From NCBI RefSeq assembly GCF_049803835.1, contig NZ_JBNAGK010000011.1:124001-188000 (forward strand): 64,000 bases of DNA. The letters are read 5' to 3'. The stretch is from Pacificoceanicola sp049803835. Lineage in GTDB: Bacteria > Pseudomonadota > Alphaproteobacteria > Rhodobacterales > Rhodobacteraceae. The notes beneath the pieces were generated by a model. The model was not told the origin of the DNA, did no database searches, and saw only the letters and a program-made list of their open reading frames with translations. Positions 1-7,992 of the stretch are shown here, one piece after another. Both the position numbers and the translations under genes were made by a program. The stretch's first letter is position 1. Every line of letters begins with the position of its first letter.

Positions 1-545
1 ATGCCCTGGCCCGCGCCAGCAGGAGCAACGCCGCTTTCCTGCTGATCGTTCTGATTGCACGGATGATCCCGGCCATCGCGCTCGTCGTGCCGATCTACAT
101 AATCGGCAATCTTACCCGGCAGCTGGACACCTACCAGATCATGATCGTGGTAACCGTCGCGTTCAACCTGCCCTTCGCGATCTGGCTGACCCGGGGCTTC
201 TTCATGGATCTGCCGCCCAGCCTGCTGGAGGCGGCCCGAATCGACGGCGCGACCGAGTGGCAGGTCCTGACGAGGATCGCCGCGCCGCTGGCCCGGGGCG
301 GGATCTTCGCCACTTCGGTCTTTGTATTCGTCGGGGCATGGAACGAGTTCCTCTTTGCCCTGATCCTGACCAGCGGCAGAACCACCACCGCGACCGTCGC
401 GCTGCTCAGCTTTCGGACATCGCAGGGGATCGAATGGGACACCATCAGCGCGGGCGCCTTCATGGTCTCTCTGCCGGTCATCATTTTTGCCTTCCTCATG
501 CAGCGTTACCTGGTCGAAGGGCTGACCATGGGCGCGGTCAAGTAA
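1..545 (+). CDS. Carbohydrate ABC transporter permease (MalG/UgpE type), 5'-truncated
   Basis: This is the C-terminal part of an inner-membrane permease of a binding-protein-dependent sugar importer. The reading frame is open from position 3 with no start, so the gene begins outside the window. The family hallmark EAA loop is visible: 'EAARIDGATEWQVLTRIAAP', followed by two hydrophobic segments and the usual short tail 'EGLTMGAVK'. The stop lies 12 bases before the ATPase gene downstream, so the two form one operon. The substrate cannot be read from this fragment; MalG-type permeases serve sugars, polyols and glycerol phosphate. The partner permease and binding protein would lie upstream, outside the window. 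Confidence 0.9.
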   Translation, partial: ALARASRSNAAFLLIVLIARMIPAIALVVPIYIIGNLTRQLDTYQIMIVVTVAFNLPFAIWLTRGFFMDLPPSLLEAARIDGATEWQVLTRIAAPLARGGIFATSVFVFVGAWNEFLFALILTSGRTTTATVALLSFRTSQGIEWDTISAGAFMVSLPVIIFAFLMQRYLVEGLTMGAVK

Positions 546-557
546 CGGAGACACGTC

Positions 558-1640
558 ATGGCGGATGTCCAATTGCGCGGACTCGGCAAGAGTTTCGGGG
601 CGCTGCAGGTCATCAGGGGGATTGACCTCGACATTGCGCACGGCGAGCTTGTCGTCTTTGTCGGCCCGTCAGGCTGCGGGAAGTCGACGCTGCTTCGGAT
701 GATCGCGGGGCTGGAGGCCATCACACAAGGGACATTGCTCATCGGCGGAGATGTCTGCAACGGCCTCGAACCCCGTGACCGGGGGATTGCCATGGTGTTC
801 CAGTCCTATGCGCTCTACCCGCACATGTCGGTCTACGACAATGTCGGCTTCTCGCTGAAGCTCGCCCGGGTGCCTCAGGCCGAGCGAGATGCAAAGATCC
901 GCGAGGTCGCGCAGATCCTCCACATGGAGCATCTGCTGGACCGCAGGCCCGCACAATTGTCTGGCGGTCAACGCCAGCGGGTCGCCATCGGCCGCGCCAT
1001 CGTGCGTCATCCCAAGGTTTTCCTGTTCGACGAACCGCTCTCGAACCTCGATGCCTCGCTGCGCGTCGAGATGCGGATGGAGATCGCCCGCCTGCACAAC
1101 GAGCTGGGGGCAACGATGATCTATGTCACGCACGACCAAGTCGAAGCGATGACGCTGGCGGACAGGATCGTCGTGATGAACCAGGGGTCCGTGCAGCAGG
1201 TCGGCACGCCACTCGATCTCTACCGGAAACCCGCAAACATGTTCGTTGCCGGGTTTATCGGCTCTCCACGGATGAACTTCATTCAGGCTGAAATCACGGT
1301 CGGCGCCACCGGACAGGTCTTCCTATCCTCGCAGGATCTGCTGCCCACGCCCATCAAGGCTTCTGCGGGCGAATTGGCGCGCAAGGTCGTGCTCGGAATC
1401 CGGCCGCAACAGCTGCATACGAACCCGACCGGAGCGCCGGTCCTGTCCACCACGGTCGACCTGATCGAACGACTTGGCGACAGGACCATCGTCAATCTTC
1501 GCCTGCAAAGCGGCCAAAAGCTCCTCGCAGAGCTGGACGGCGGGGCCAGCATCGCGCTTGGCCAACGTCTGGACGTGCACTTCGATCCCGAGCAGACAAA
1601 CCTGTTCGACATCGAGGGCACAAGGATCTGGCCACGGTGA
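558..1640 (+). CDS. Sugar ABC transporter ATPase (MalK/UgpC family)
   Basis: This 360-residue cytoplasmic ATPase energises the importer whose permease precedes it. The nucleotide-binding domain spans roughly residues 1-240, with Walker A 'GPSGCGKST', Q-loop 'VFQSYALYPHMSV', signature 'LSGGQRQR', Walker B 'VFLFDEPLSNLD' and H-loop 'YVTHDQVEAMTLADRI'. The remaining ~120 residues are the TOBE-type regulatory domain of MalK/UgpC proteins. The ATG at 558 follows 'GGAG' by about 9 bases. The length matches the family. Such ATPases are often promiscuous, so the sequence does not give the substrate. The gene converges on dmdA with 63 bases between the stops. Confidence 0.95.
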   Translation: MADVQLRGLGKSFGALQVIRGIDLDIAHGELVVFVGPSGCGKSTLLRMIAGLEAITQGTLLIGGDVCNGLEPRDRGIAMVFQSYALYPHMSVYDNVGFSLKLARVPQAERDAKIREVAQILHMEHLLDRRPAQLSGGQRQRVAIGRAIVRHPKVFLFDEPLSNLDASLRVEMRMEIARLHNELGATMIYVTHDQVEAMTLADRIVVMNQGSVQQVGTPLDLYRKPANMFVAGFIGSPRMNFIQAEITVGATGQVFLSSQDLLPTPIKASAGELARKVVLGIRPQQLHTNPTGAPVLSTTVDLIERLGDRTIVNLRLQSGQKLLAELDGGASIALGQRLDVHFDPEQTNLFDIEGTRIWPR

Positions 1641-1703
1641 CGCCCCCGGATCGCACTGGCCTGAGGATCGGGGAGAGATCCGCCCCCGATCCGGCTCTCG
1701 GTC

Positions 1704-2807
1704 TCAGTTCCAGAACGTTTCCCTGACAGTGGCCTTGCGCGGCCCATCCGGTGCCTGCACGGTCAGCTCGGTCCCGTCGTCCCAATGGGTCATGCGGACC
1801 ATGCCGATCGCCACGTTCGTGTCGAAGTCCGGCGACCAGGCGGCGGACGACACCCGGCCAACAGCCTTCGGTCCGGCCATCAACGGCCACCAGCGGTCGC
1901 AGCCGGGCACCGGCCCACCGTCGATGGCAATGGCACGGATCTGCTTGACCGGACCTTCCTTGGCGACCCGCAGCAGCGCGTCCCGCCCGATGCAGCCGAT
2001 CGCCGTCTGCGTATTGCAGAACTTGCCCAGGCCGCATTCGTGCGGTGTGTTGTCGTCGGTCATGTCGTTGCCATAGGACAGCAGGCCGCCTTCGATCCGC
2101 TCGATCAGGTTGGGGCATCCGGCGTGCACGTCCATGGATTTGCCGGCTTCCATCAGGGCGTTCCAGAGCGGCATGCCCAGATGTTCACCCTCGACGTAGA
2201 TCTCGAACCCGCCCTGCTTGGAGTAGCCGGACCGCGCCACAACCATGTCATGCCCCTGGAAGTCCAGATGCGCGAAGCGGAAGAAGCGGATGTCTCGCAC
2301 CGCGTCGCCAAACACCGCCGCCATCAGGTCGTCGGCCCGAGGGCCCTGCACGGCGAGAGGCGACACGTCGGGTTCGTCCACCAGCACATCGAGGCGATAG
2401 CCGTAGGCCAGCCCCTTGATCCAGTAGAGCAGGTCGCTGTCCGCGATGGAAATCCACCAGCGGTCCTCGGCCAGCTTGACCGCGACGGGATCGTTGAGCA
2501 TGCCGCCGGTCTCGTCGACGATGGGGACGTAGTAGCACTGACCGGGCAGCATCCCGCGCAAATCGCGCGGCGTCAGAAGTTGCGCAAGGCGTCCGGCGTC
2601 GGGGCCGCGCAGCTCGACCTGCCGCTCGCAAGCCACGTCCCAGACCTGCACCGCCTGCTTCAGATGGTGGTAATCTTCCTGAACCGAACGGAACACCGTC
2701 GGCAGGAGCATGTGGTTGTAGACCGTGTAGGCCTTGACGCCGGCGGCCTCGTTGCCTTCGGAGAAGGCGGTGCGGCGCAGCCGGCGCGACGGGGAGATCA
2801 GTGCCAT
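1704..2807 (-). CDS. dmdA: Dimethylsulfoniopropionate demethylase DmdA (GcvT-fold)
   Basis: DmdA moves a methyl group from DMSP to tetrahydrofolate, giving methylmercaptopropionate; it is a cytoplasmic GcvT/aminomethyltransferase-fold enzyme. The N-terminus 'SPSRRLRRTAFSEG' followed by 'GVKAYTVYNHMLLPTVF' is the arrangement I associate with DmdA rather than with glycine-cleavage T proteins. Further motifs are 'WDVACERQVE', 'DPVAVKL', 'WWISIADSD' and 'ARSGYSKQGGFE'. The frame is open upstream to 3023, but the ATG at 2807 gives 367 residues, the family length, and has GGAG about 10 bases upstream. It is the last gene of a dmdC-dmdD-dmdA operon. Some Roseobacter homologues are distant, so activity is inferred from sequence and context. 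Confidence 0.9.
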   Translation of the reverse strand: MALISPSRRLRRTAFSEGNEAAGVKAYTVYNHMLLPTVFRSVQEDYHHLKQAVQVWDVACERQVELRGPDAGRLAQLLTPRDLRGMLPGQCYYVPIVDETGGMLNDPVAVKLAEDRWWISIADSDLLYWIKGLAYGYRLDVLVDEPDVSPLAVQGPRADDLMAAVFGDAVRDIRFFRFAHLDFQGHDMVVARSGYSKQGGFEIYVEGEHLGMPLWNALMEAGKSMDVHAGCPNLIERIEGGLLSYGNDMTDDNTPHECGLGKFCNTQTAIGCIGRDALLRVAKEGPVKQIRAIAIDGGPVPGCDRWWPLMAGPKAVGRVSSAAWSPDFDTNVAIGMVRMTHWDDGTELTVQAPDGPRKATVRETFWN

Positions 2808-2916
2808 TCCAGTGTACTCCGGAGTCTTGGCAAGCTTGCGAAGAATAGGCTTCGCAATCGCGCCAGTGGGTGTTGTGAGGATGGTTTCGAAGGGGGCGGT
2901 CGTTGCCTTGGCCAGA

Positions 2917-3726
2917 TCAGCTGTTGGGCCGAACGCGGGCGGCGGTCTTGTTGGCGAAGGCCTCCAGCCGCTCGCGCGCCGCCGGTTGCGTGTTGACGAT
3001 GCCGCCGACGAAAGCCTCGGCATAGGCAGCGTCCATGCCCGACATGTTGTTCATGTGGCTCACGGCGGAACAGATCGCGAAGTTCGTCAGCGGCAGGTTC
3101 TGCGCGACCTTCTCCGCCAGTTCCATCGCCTTGGCAAAGCTGCCCCCCGGTTCGGTGATGTACTGCGCCAGACCCAGATCGACGGCTTCCTGTCCCTGAT
3201 AGACGCGGCCCGTCAGGATCATGTCGATCATGCGGTACTTGCCAATCATGTCCGAAACCCGGATCGTCGCGCCGCCGCCGGTGAAGATCCCGCGCTGGCC
3301 CTCGGGCAGGGCGAAATAGGTGCCGGGGTCGATCACCCGGACATGCGCGGCGCTGGCCAGTTCCAGACCACCGCCGACCACCGCGCCCTTGAGCGCGGCG
3401 ATGATCGGCACACCGCCATACTCCATCTTGTTGAAGGCCTCGTGCCAACGCAGGCACACATGCATGAAGTCATCGGGGCTGCGGTCGGCTTTCCAATGTT
3501 CGACCAGATCGAGACCGGCGCAGAAGTGATCGCCCGCCCCTTCGAGCAGCACAGCCTTGACGCCCGCCATCCGCGCACCGCTGAAGAAGCGGATCAACTC
3601 CTCGATGGTGAGAACATCCAGCGCGTTGCGTTTGTCGGGGCGGTTCAGTGTCACGACAAACAGGCCGTTTTCCCGCTCGGACAGGACGAGGCGTTCGTAG
3701 GTATCGGGGTTGGTGACGTCATTCAT
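2917..3726 (-). CDS. dmdD: Methylthioacryloyl-CoA hydratase DmdD (crotonase family)
   Basis: DmdD hydrates methylthioacryloyl-CoA, which leads to methanethiol, acetaldehyde, CO2 and free CoA; it is the last enzyme of the DMSP demethylation route. The 269-residue crotonase-fold protein has the oxyanion-hole stretch 'CAGLDLVEHW' and 'GAVVGGGLELASAAHVRV'. The two glutamates expected for hydratase chemistry are in 'GGGLELA' and 'PEGQRGI'. The start is ATG at 3726, preceded by 'GAAAGGACCCGAGCC'. It lies 21 bases after dmdC and 109 bases before dmdA on the same strand, which is the main support for choosing DmdD over a generic enoyl-CoA hydratase. Confidence 0.88.
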   Translation of the reverse strand: MNDVTNPDTYERLVLSERENGLFVVTLNRPDKRNALDVLTIEELIRFFSGARMAGVKAVLLEGAGDHFCAGLDLVEHWKADRSPDDFMHVCLRWHEAFNKMEYGGVPIIAALKGAVVGGGLELASAAHVRVIDPGTYFALPEGQRGIFTGGGATIRVSDMIGKYRMIDMILTGRVYQGQEAVDLGLAQYITEPGGSFAKAMELAEKVAQNLPLTNFAICSAVSHMNNMSGMDAAYAEAFVGGIVNTQPAARERLEAFANKTAARVRPNS

Positions 3727-3747
3727 GGCTCGGGTCCTTTCGCGGGA

Positions 3748-5511
3748 TCATTCGGGGAAGGCAGCGTCCAGCAGGCTGTTCGCACCGTGCAGGATACGGG
3801 TCTGCTCGGTCAGGCACTCTGGCAGGATGTGCTGGGCGTAGAAGAGCGCGGTGGCGATCTTTTGTGTCAGGAAGGGGCTGTCTTGCCCGGCGTCCAGCGC
3901 TGCTTGTGCCGCCAGAGCGCCTTGCGCCAGCTTCCAGCCCGCCGCAAGCGTGCCCGCCAGCATCAGGAACGGGACAGAGCCCGCAAACGCCGCGTCGATA
4001 TTCGTCTTGCTGGTCTCCAGCAGCCAGTCGAGCGCCGCCTCGAAGCCGCCACGGGCCCCGGCGAGGCTCTGGCCGATGGCCCGCGCGGTGGCATCGCCGC
4101 CCGCCAGTGTCGCCTCGGTTTCCGCAATCCGGGCGGCAAAGCCGCGGGCGGCTGCCCCGCCGTCGCGCATCACCTTGCGCCCCAGAAGGTCGTTCGCCTG
4201 AATGGCGGTCGTGCCCTCGTAGATTGGCAGGATGCGGGCGTCGCGATAATGCTGCGCCGCGCCGGTTTCCTCGATGAAGCCCATGCCGCCATGGACCTGC
4301 ACCCCCAGAGAGGCGACCTCGACCGCGCGTTCGGTACAAAAGCCTTTGACCAGCGGCACCATGAATTCGGCCAGTGCGCCAGCTCCGGCATCATCCTGAT
4401 GATGCGCGATATCGAGCAACCCCGCCGTCGCCGCCGCCATCGCCCGCCCGCCCTCGGTCAGGCTGCGCATCCGCATCAGCATCCGGCGCACATCCGGGTG
4501 CTGAATGATCGGCACCGCGTCCTTGACGCTGCCATTCACCGGACGGCTTTGCACACGGTCCTTCGCATAAGCCAGCGCCCGCTGGTAAGCGCGGTCCGCC
4601 GTCGCGATCCCCTGTACCCCCACCGCGAACCGCGCAGCGTTCATCATGACGAACATGTATTCCAGCCCGGAATTTTCCTGACCGATCAGGAAGCCGGTGG
4701 CGTCGTCGTAGTTCAGCACCGCCGTCGGGCTGGCGCGGACGCCCAGCTTGTGCTCGATGCTGACGCACTGGACCGCGTTCGCAGCCCCAAGGGTGCCATC
4801 CGGGTTCACCAGTTTTTGCGGCACGATGAACAGGCTCAGCCCCTTCGGCCCGGACGGCGCATCCGGCGTGCGGGCCAGCACGAGGTGAACGATGTTCTCG
4901 GTCAGATCGTGAGCGCCAAAGGTGATGAAGATCTTCGTGCCGGTGAGGCCATAGCTGCCATCGCCGCGCCGCACCGCCTTGGTCACCACCCTGCCCAGAT
5001 CGCTGCCCGCCTGCGGTTCGGTCAGGTTCATCGTGCCGGACCAGCGCCCGGCGATCAGCGGTTCCAGATAGATCGCTTTCTGCTCGTCCGAGCCAGTCAG
5101 CAGCAGCGCCTCGATCGCCCCGTCGGTCAGGAGCGGGCAGAGGCCAAAGCTCATGTCGGCAGCATTCAGCATCTCGACCGCCGCCGCGCCGACGACACGC
5201 GGCAATCCCGTGCCGCCATGGTCCACCGGGTGCGTCAGCGCCTGCCAGCCCATCTCGACGAACCGGGCATAGGCTTGGGCATGGCCCTCGGGCAGGGTGA
5301 CGCGGCCCTTGTCGAACGTCGCACCCTGCCTGTCTCCGACACGGGACAAGGGCGCGATCTGCTCGGCGCAGAACCTTGCAAAGCCGTCCAGAGCGGCAGC
5401 CATGTCAGCCAGGTCGGTTCCGTCATGCACCTCCAGCGCGGACACTCTGTCCCAGTGCGACAGATGTTCGATACAGAACATCAGATCCTGAACGGGTGGC
5501 TGATAGGACAT
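3748..5511 (-). CDS. dmdC: 3-methylmercaptopropionyl-CoA dehydrogenase DmdC
   Basis: DmdC is a FAD acyl-CoA dehydrogenase that oxidises methylmercaptopropionyl-CoA to methylthioacryloyl-CoA. The 587-residue length fits the long ACAD subfamily of DmdC rather than the ~390-residue class. Visible motifs are 'MNLTEPQAGSDLG', 'GTKIFITFGAHDL' and 'LPIYEGTTAIQANDLLGRK', the last carrying the catalytic Glu region. The N-terminus 'YQPPVQDLMFCIEHL' is typical of this subfamily. It is the first gene of the operon and starts 111 bases from a divergent AraC-type regulator. The CoA ligase DmdB, needed for the step before, is not in the window; in Roseobacters it is often encoded elsewhere. Confidence 0.9.
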   Translation of the reverse strand: MSYQPPVQDLMFCIEHLSHWDRVSALEVHDGTDLADMAAALDGFARFCAEQIAPLSRVGDRQGATFDKGRVTLPEGHAQAYARFVEMGWQALTHPVDHGGTGLPRVVGAAAVEMLNAADMSFGLCPLLTDGAIEALLLTGSDEQKAIYLEPLIAGRWSGTMNLTEPQAGSDLGRVVTKAVRRGDGSYGLTGTKIFITFGAHDLTENIVHLVLARTPDAPSGPKGLSLFIVPQKLVNPDGTLGAANAVQCVSIEHKLGVRASPTAVLNYDDATGFLIGQENSGLEYMFVMMNAARFAVGVQGIATADRAYQRALAYAKDRVQSRPVNGSVKDAVPIIQHPDVRRMLMRMRSLTEGGRAMAAATAGLLDIAHHQDDAGAGALAEFMVPLVKGFCTERAVEVASLGVQVHGGMGFIEETGAAQHYRDARILPIYEGTTAIQANDLLGRKVMRDGGAAARGFAARIAETEATLAGGDATARAIGQSLAGARGGFEAALDWLLETSKTNIDAAFAGSVPFLMLAGTLAAGWKLAQGALAAQAALDAGQDSPFLTQKIATALFYAQHILPECLTEQTRILHGANSLLDAAFPE

Positions 5512-5622
5512 ATACGACTTCCAGTCGGCAGTTATGGTTTCCCGTCATGTATCCGCTCGATTGCTTGCCAATAATCTCATCATTTGCCAAACTCCTATCC
5601 GATTGCGCCAAACGAGCCTGCG
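5512..5622. promoter_or_regulatory. Divergent promoter region, dmdC / AraC-type regulator
   Basis: This 111-base spacer separates the starts of dmdC (minus) and the AraC-family regulator (plus), so it must hold both promoters and probably the regulator's site. It is more AT-rich than its flanks around 5568-5592. I see no clean palindrome that I can assign as the operator. Confidence 0.6.
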
Positions 5623-6636
5623 ATGAACAACCATGATCCGATCTCCCTGACGACCGTTTCGGCGGGGTTCGTGCAGGACTGGCTCGATGCCCTGTCGTCG
5701 CGGTGCACGCCGGACACGATGGCGTCCCTGCTGGAGCGTGCGGGCCTGCAAACCGGCCCGATGGCCGCCACCCGGCGCGTGACACTCGAGGAGATCGCAA
5801 GGCTTTACCAGCTTGCCGCCCCGGAGACGGGCGATGAGATGATGGGCCTCTGGAGCCGCCCGATCCGTCCCCGCGCCCTGCAGCATCTCGTTACCGTACA
5901 GCGAGAAGCGAGCAGTCTCGTTTCAGCACTCTATCGGTTCTCGACATTCTGGAACCTGCTCCTGGACGATTTTCGGCTGGAACTGCGCAACGGTCATCAG
6001 GACGTCGCGCTCACATTGATCCCATGCTCTCCTGACATCCAACCACAGCGATTTGGGCACATGCTGATCCTCAAACTGGCGCACGGGCTCCTGTCCTGGC
6101 TCGGTGGCGAAGAGACCGCGGTAAAGGCGGTGCACTTTGCCTTCGCGCGCCCGGAGTTTGCCGCGGATTACGCCGTTGTCTTTCCCTGCCCCGTCGAATT
6201 CGACGCGCGTCACACCAGCATCCTGTTCGATCCCCGTCTGTTCAACCGTCCGATCACCCGCAGTTCCGACGAAGCGTCCATCTTCCTCGAACGCGCCCCG
6301 ATCGACTGGATCTTCACCAGCTCGCGGGCCCATACCAACAGCCTGCGCGTCCGCGCCTTTCTGTACGGTGCGACCTGGCAGAGCTGCCAGCTGCCCGACG
6401 CGGCCCGCGCCCTGAAGATGACACCCCGCACGCTGAACCGCCGCCTTCGGGAGGAAGGGACATCCTTTCAGGACATCAAGGATGCCCTGCGCCGAGACAT
6501 CGCCATCCGTGCGTTGCAGCACGGCACGGACAGCATCGAACAGATCGCCTTCGATACCGGCTTTTCCGCTCCGGCGAACTTCCACCGCGCCTTCCGAAAA
6601 TGGACCAGCCGGACGCCCGGATCTTACAGACTGTGA
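5623..6636 (+). CDS. AraC-family transcriptional regulator, candidate regulator of dmdCDA
   Basis: This 337-residue regulator has an N-terminal sensor domain of the 'arabinose-binding' type found in the OruR/ArgR-like AraC group (about residues 10-200), then the C-terminal double helix-turn-helix. The DNA-binding part is seen in 'MTPRTLNRRLREEGTSFQDI' and 'IEQIAFDTGFSAPANFHRAF'. The frame is open upstream to a TTG at 5584, but the ATG at 5623 is the better start. It is divergent from dmdC, which suggests control of DMSP demethylation. Ligand and sign of control are unknown. Confidence 0.87.
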   Translation: MNNHDPISLTTVSAGFVQDWLDALSSRCTPDTMASLLERAGLQTGPMAATRRVTLEEIARLYQLAAPETGDEMMGLWSRPIRPRALQHLVTVQREASSLVSALYRFSTFWNLLLDDFRLELRNGHQDVALTLIPCSPDIQPQRFGHMLILKLAHGLLSWLGGEETAVKAVHFAFARPEFAADYAVVFPCPVEFDARHTSILFDPRLFNRPITRSSDEASIFLERAPIDWIFTSSRAHTNSLRVRAFLYGATWQSCQLPDAARALKMTPRTLNRRLREEGTSFQDIKDALRRDIAIRALQHGTDSIEQIAFDTGFSAPANFHRAFRKWTSRTPGSYRL

Positions 6637-6647
6637 TGTCGGGAACA

Positions 6648-6663
6648 CGACACGGTCGTGTCG
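6648..6663 (+). terminator. Short inverted repeat after the AraC-type gene
   Basis: The arms CGACAC and GTGTCG with a 4-base loop lie 12 bases past the stop of the AraC-type regulator. There is no clear T run after it, so a terminator role is only possible. Confidence 0.3.
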
Positions 6664-6745
6664 CATGCTGCAACACAGACCCCTACAGGTGAGAAGCCAT
6701 TGCGCCATTGCATGGGCTGTCGTTTCTCCGCCCTGCGAAAGGCTA

Positions 6746-6763
6746 CCTTTCACGCGTGAAAGG
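6746..6763. promoter_or_regulatory. 18-bp perfect palindrome upstream of the LysR-type gene
   Basis: CCTTTCACGCGTGAAAGG is a perfect palindrome about 75 bases before the LysR-type start. Its size and position fit a dimeric regulator site, possibly autoregulatory. No function is proven. Confidence 0.45.
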
Positions 6764-6836
6764 AGTGTCGAGGCTTGGCCATATTCAGCATTAAAGCGAT
6801 AGTGAGGAGTGAATTTCCTCATCTTGTTCTCAATGG

Positions 6837-7736
6837 ATGCTCATGGATATCGTCGACGAACTCAGGGCCTTCGTGGCCACCGCCAGAACCGGCTCGTTTA
6901 CAGCGGGAGCGCAGCAGCTCGGCGTGTCAAACAGGCTGGTCTCGAAATACGTCGCAGAACTGGAAGCGCGACTGGGCACACGCCTGTTCCAGCGGACGAC
7001 GAGGAAGGTCGGCCTGACACCGGCTGGCGAGGACCTTCTCGCCCGGGCGCCGGCGGTTCTCGACGAACTCGACGATCTTCTGAGCAACCTGTCGGAGGGG
7101 TCCCGCAGCCTCGGCGGAATCATCCGGGTCTCTGCCCCGGTGACGTTCGGCGAGATCTACGTTGCCGGTATGCTCGCCCGGTTCGGACGTGCGCACCCGG
7201 ACCTGACCTTCGATCTGAGACTGGATGACCGTTTCATCGACCTGGCGGGCGACGGCATCGATCTGGCGTTCCGTCTGGGTACATCGGACACGCGGTCCAT
7301 GAAGACCCGCAAACTCGGCTCTTTCCGGAACTGCCTCGTGGCGCATCCCGACTACCTGGCGGCGCATGGCGTGCCGCAGTCTCCCGCCGATCTTCCGCAA
7401 CACGCCTGTATCGTCGACATGAACAGACGCCAGCCGACCCGCTGGACGTTCACAAAGGACGGGACGGAGTTCGTGGCCCAGGTGCGTGGCCGGTTTCATG
7501 TCAACTCTGCGCGGGCCGCCAATGAATTCGCCGCCAGCGGTATGGGGATCGCATACACGCCGAGGTTCGCCATCGCCGATCTGCTCGAAACCGGCCAACT
7601 CGTTGCATTGCTGCCGGATTTCGAAATGGATGGCGGTCCTGTCAGCGCGGTCTATCTCGAAGGCCGCGCCTTGCCCCGAAAAATTCGGGCGCTGATAGAC
7701 TTCGCGGTCGAAGACATGCAGGCCGTGGTGCACTGA
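6837..7736 (+). CDS. LysR-family transcriptional regulator
   Basis: This 299-residue LysR-type regulator has an N-terminal winged helix-turn-helix (residues ~3-62; 'GSFTAGAQQLGVSNRLVSK', 'RLGTRLFQRTTRKVGLTPAG') and a C-terminal substrate-binding domain of the CrgA/PBP2 type ('GIIRVSAPVTFGEIYV', 'DGIDLAFRLG'). Two ATGs compete for the start, 6837 and 6843; 'MDIVDELRAFV' from 6843 looks like a usual LysR N-terminus. The nearest genes are the AraC regulator on one side and the RTX protein on the other, neither clearly its target. An 18-bp palindrome lies just upstream. Confidence 0.92.
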   Translation: MLMDIVDELRAFVATARTGSFTAGAQQLGVSNRLVSKYVAELEARLGTRLFQRTTRKVGLTPAGEDLLARAPAVLDELDDLLSNLSEGSRSLGGIIRVSAPVTFGEIYVAGMLARFGRAHPDLTFDLRLDDRFIDLAGDGIDLAFRLGTSDTRSMKTRKLGSFRNCLVAHPDYLAAHGVPQSPADLPQHACIVDMNRRQPTRWTFTKDGTEFVAQVRGRFHVNSARAANEFAASGMGIAYTPRFAIADLLETGQLVALLPDFEMDGGPVSAVYLEGRALPRKIRALIDFAVEDMQAVVH

Positions 7737-7992
7737 CCCAGACGGGCTTGGGAACCTGGCGCACCTCAAGGCATCCATCTGTGACCAATCGGCATGGGCC
7801 GCCACCCCGGAGTCCGGCCCATTGGTTCGAAACCGCGGCCGCTGCGGTGTAGCCCCCCTTCGCGTAGCACCGCCGCTGTCTGCAATAATCCGGACAATTG
7901 AAATGAGTTTTCACCGCAGCGGCCAAGGAATGCCGAAATTTTGGTGATCTGTTCCTGTCAAGACTGGTGCAGGAGACAAGACCCAGAACGCC

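Noticed and set aside
2734..5574. 946-residue open frame antisense to dmdA/dmdD/dmdC
   Set aside because: It lies on the opposite strand of three clear genes, has no recognisable domain and an RHAG-rich composition typical of antisense frames in GC-rich DNA.
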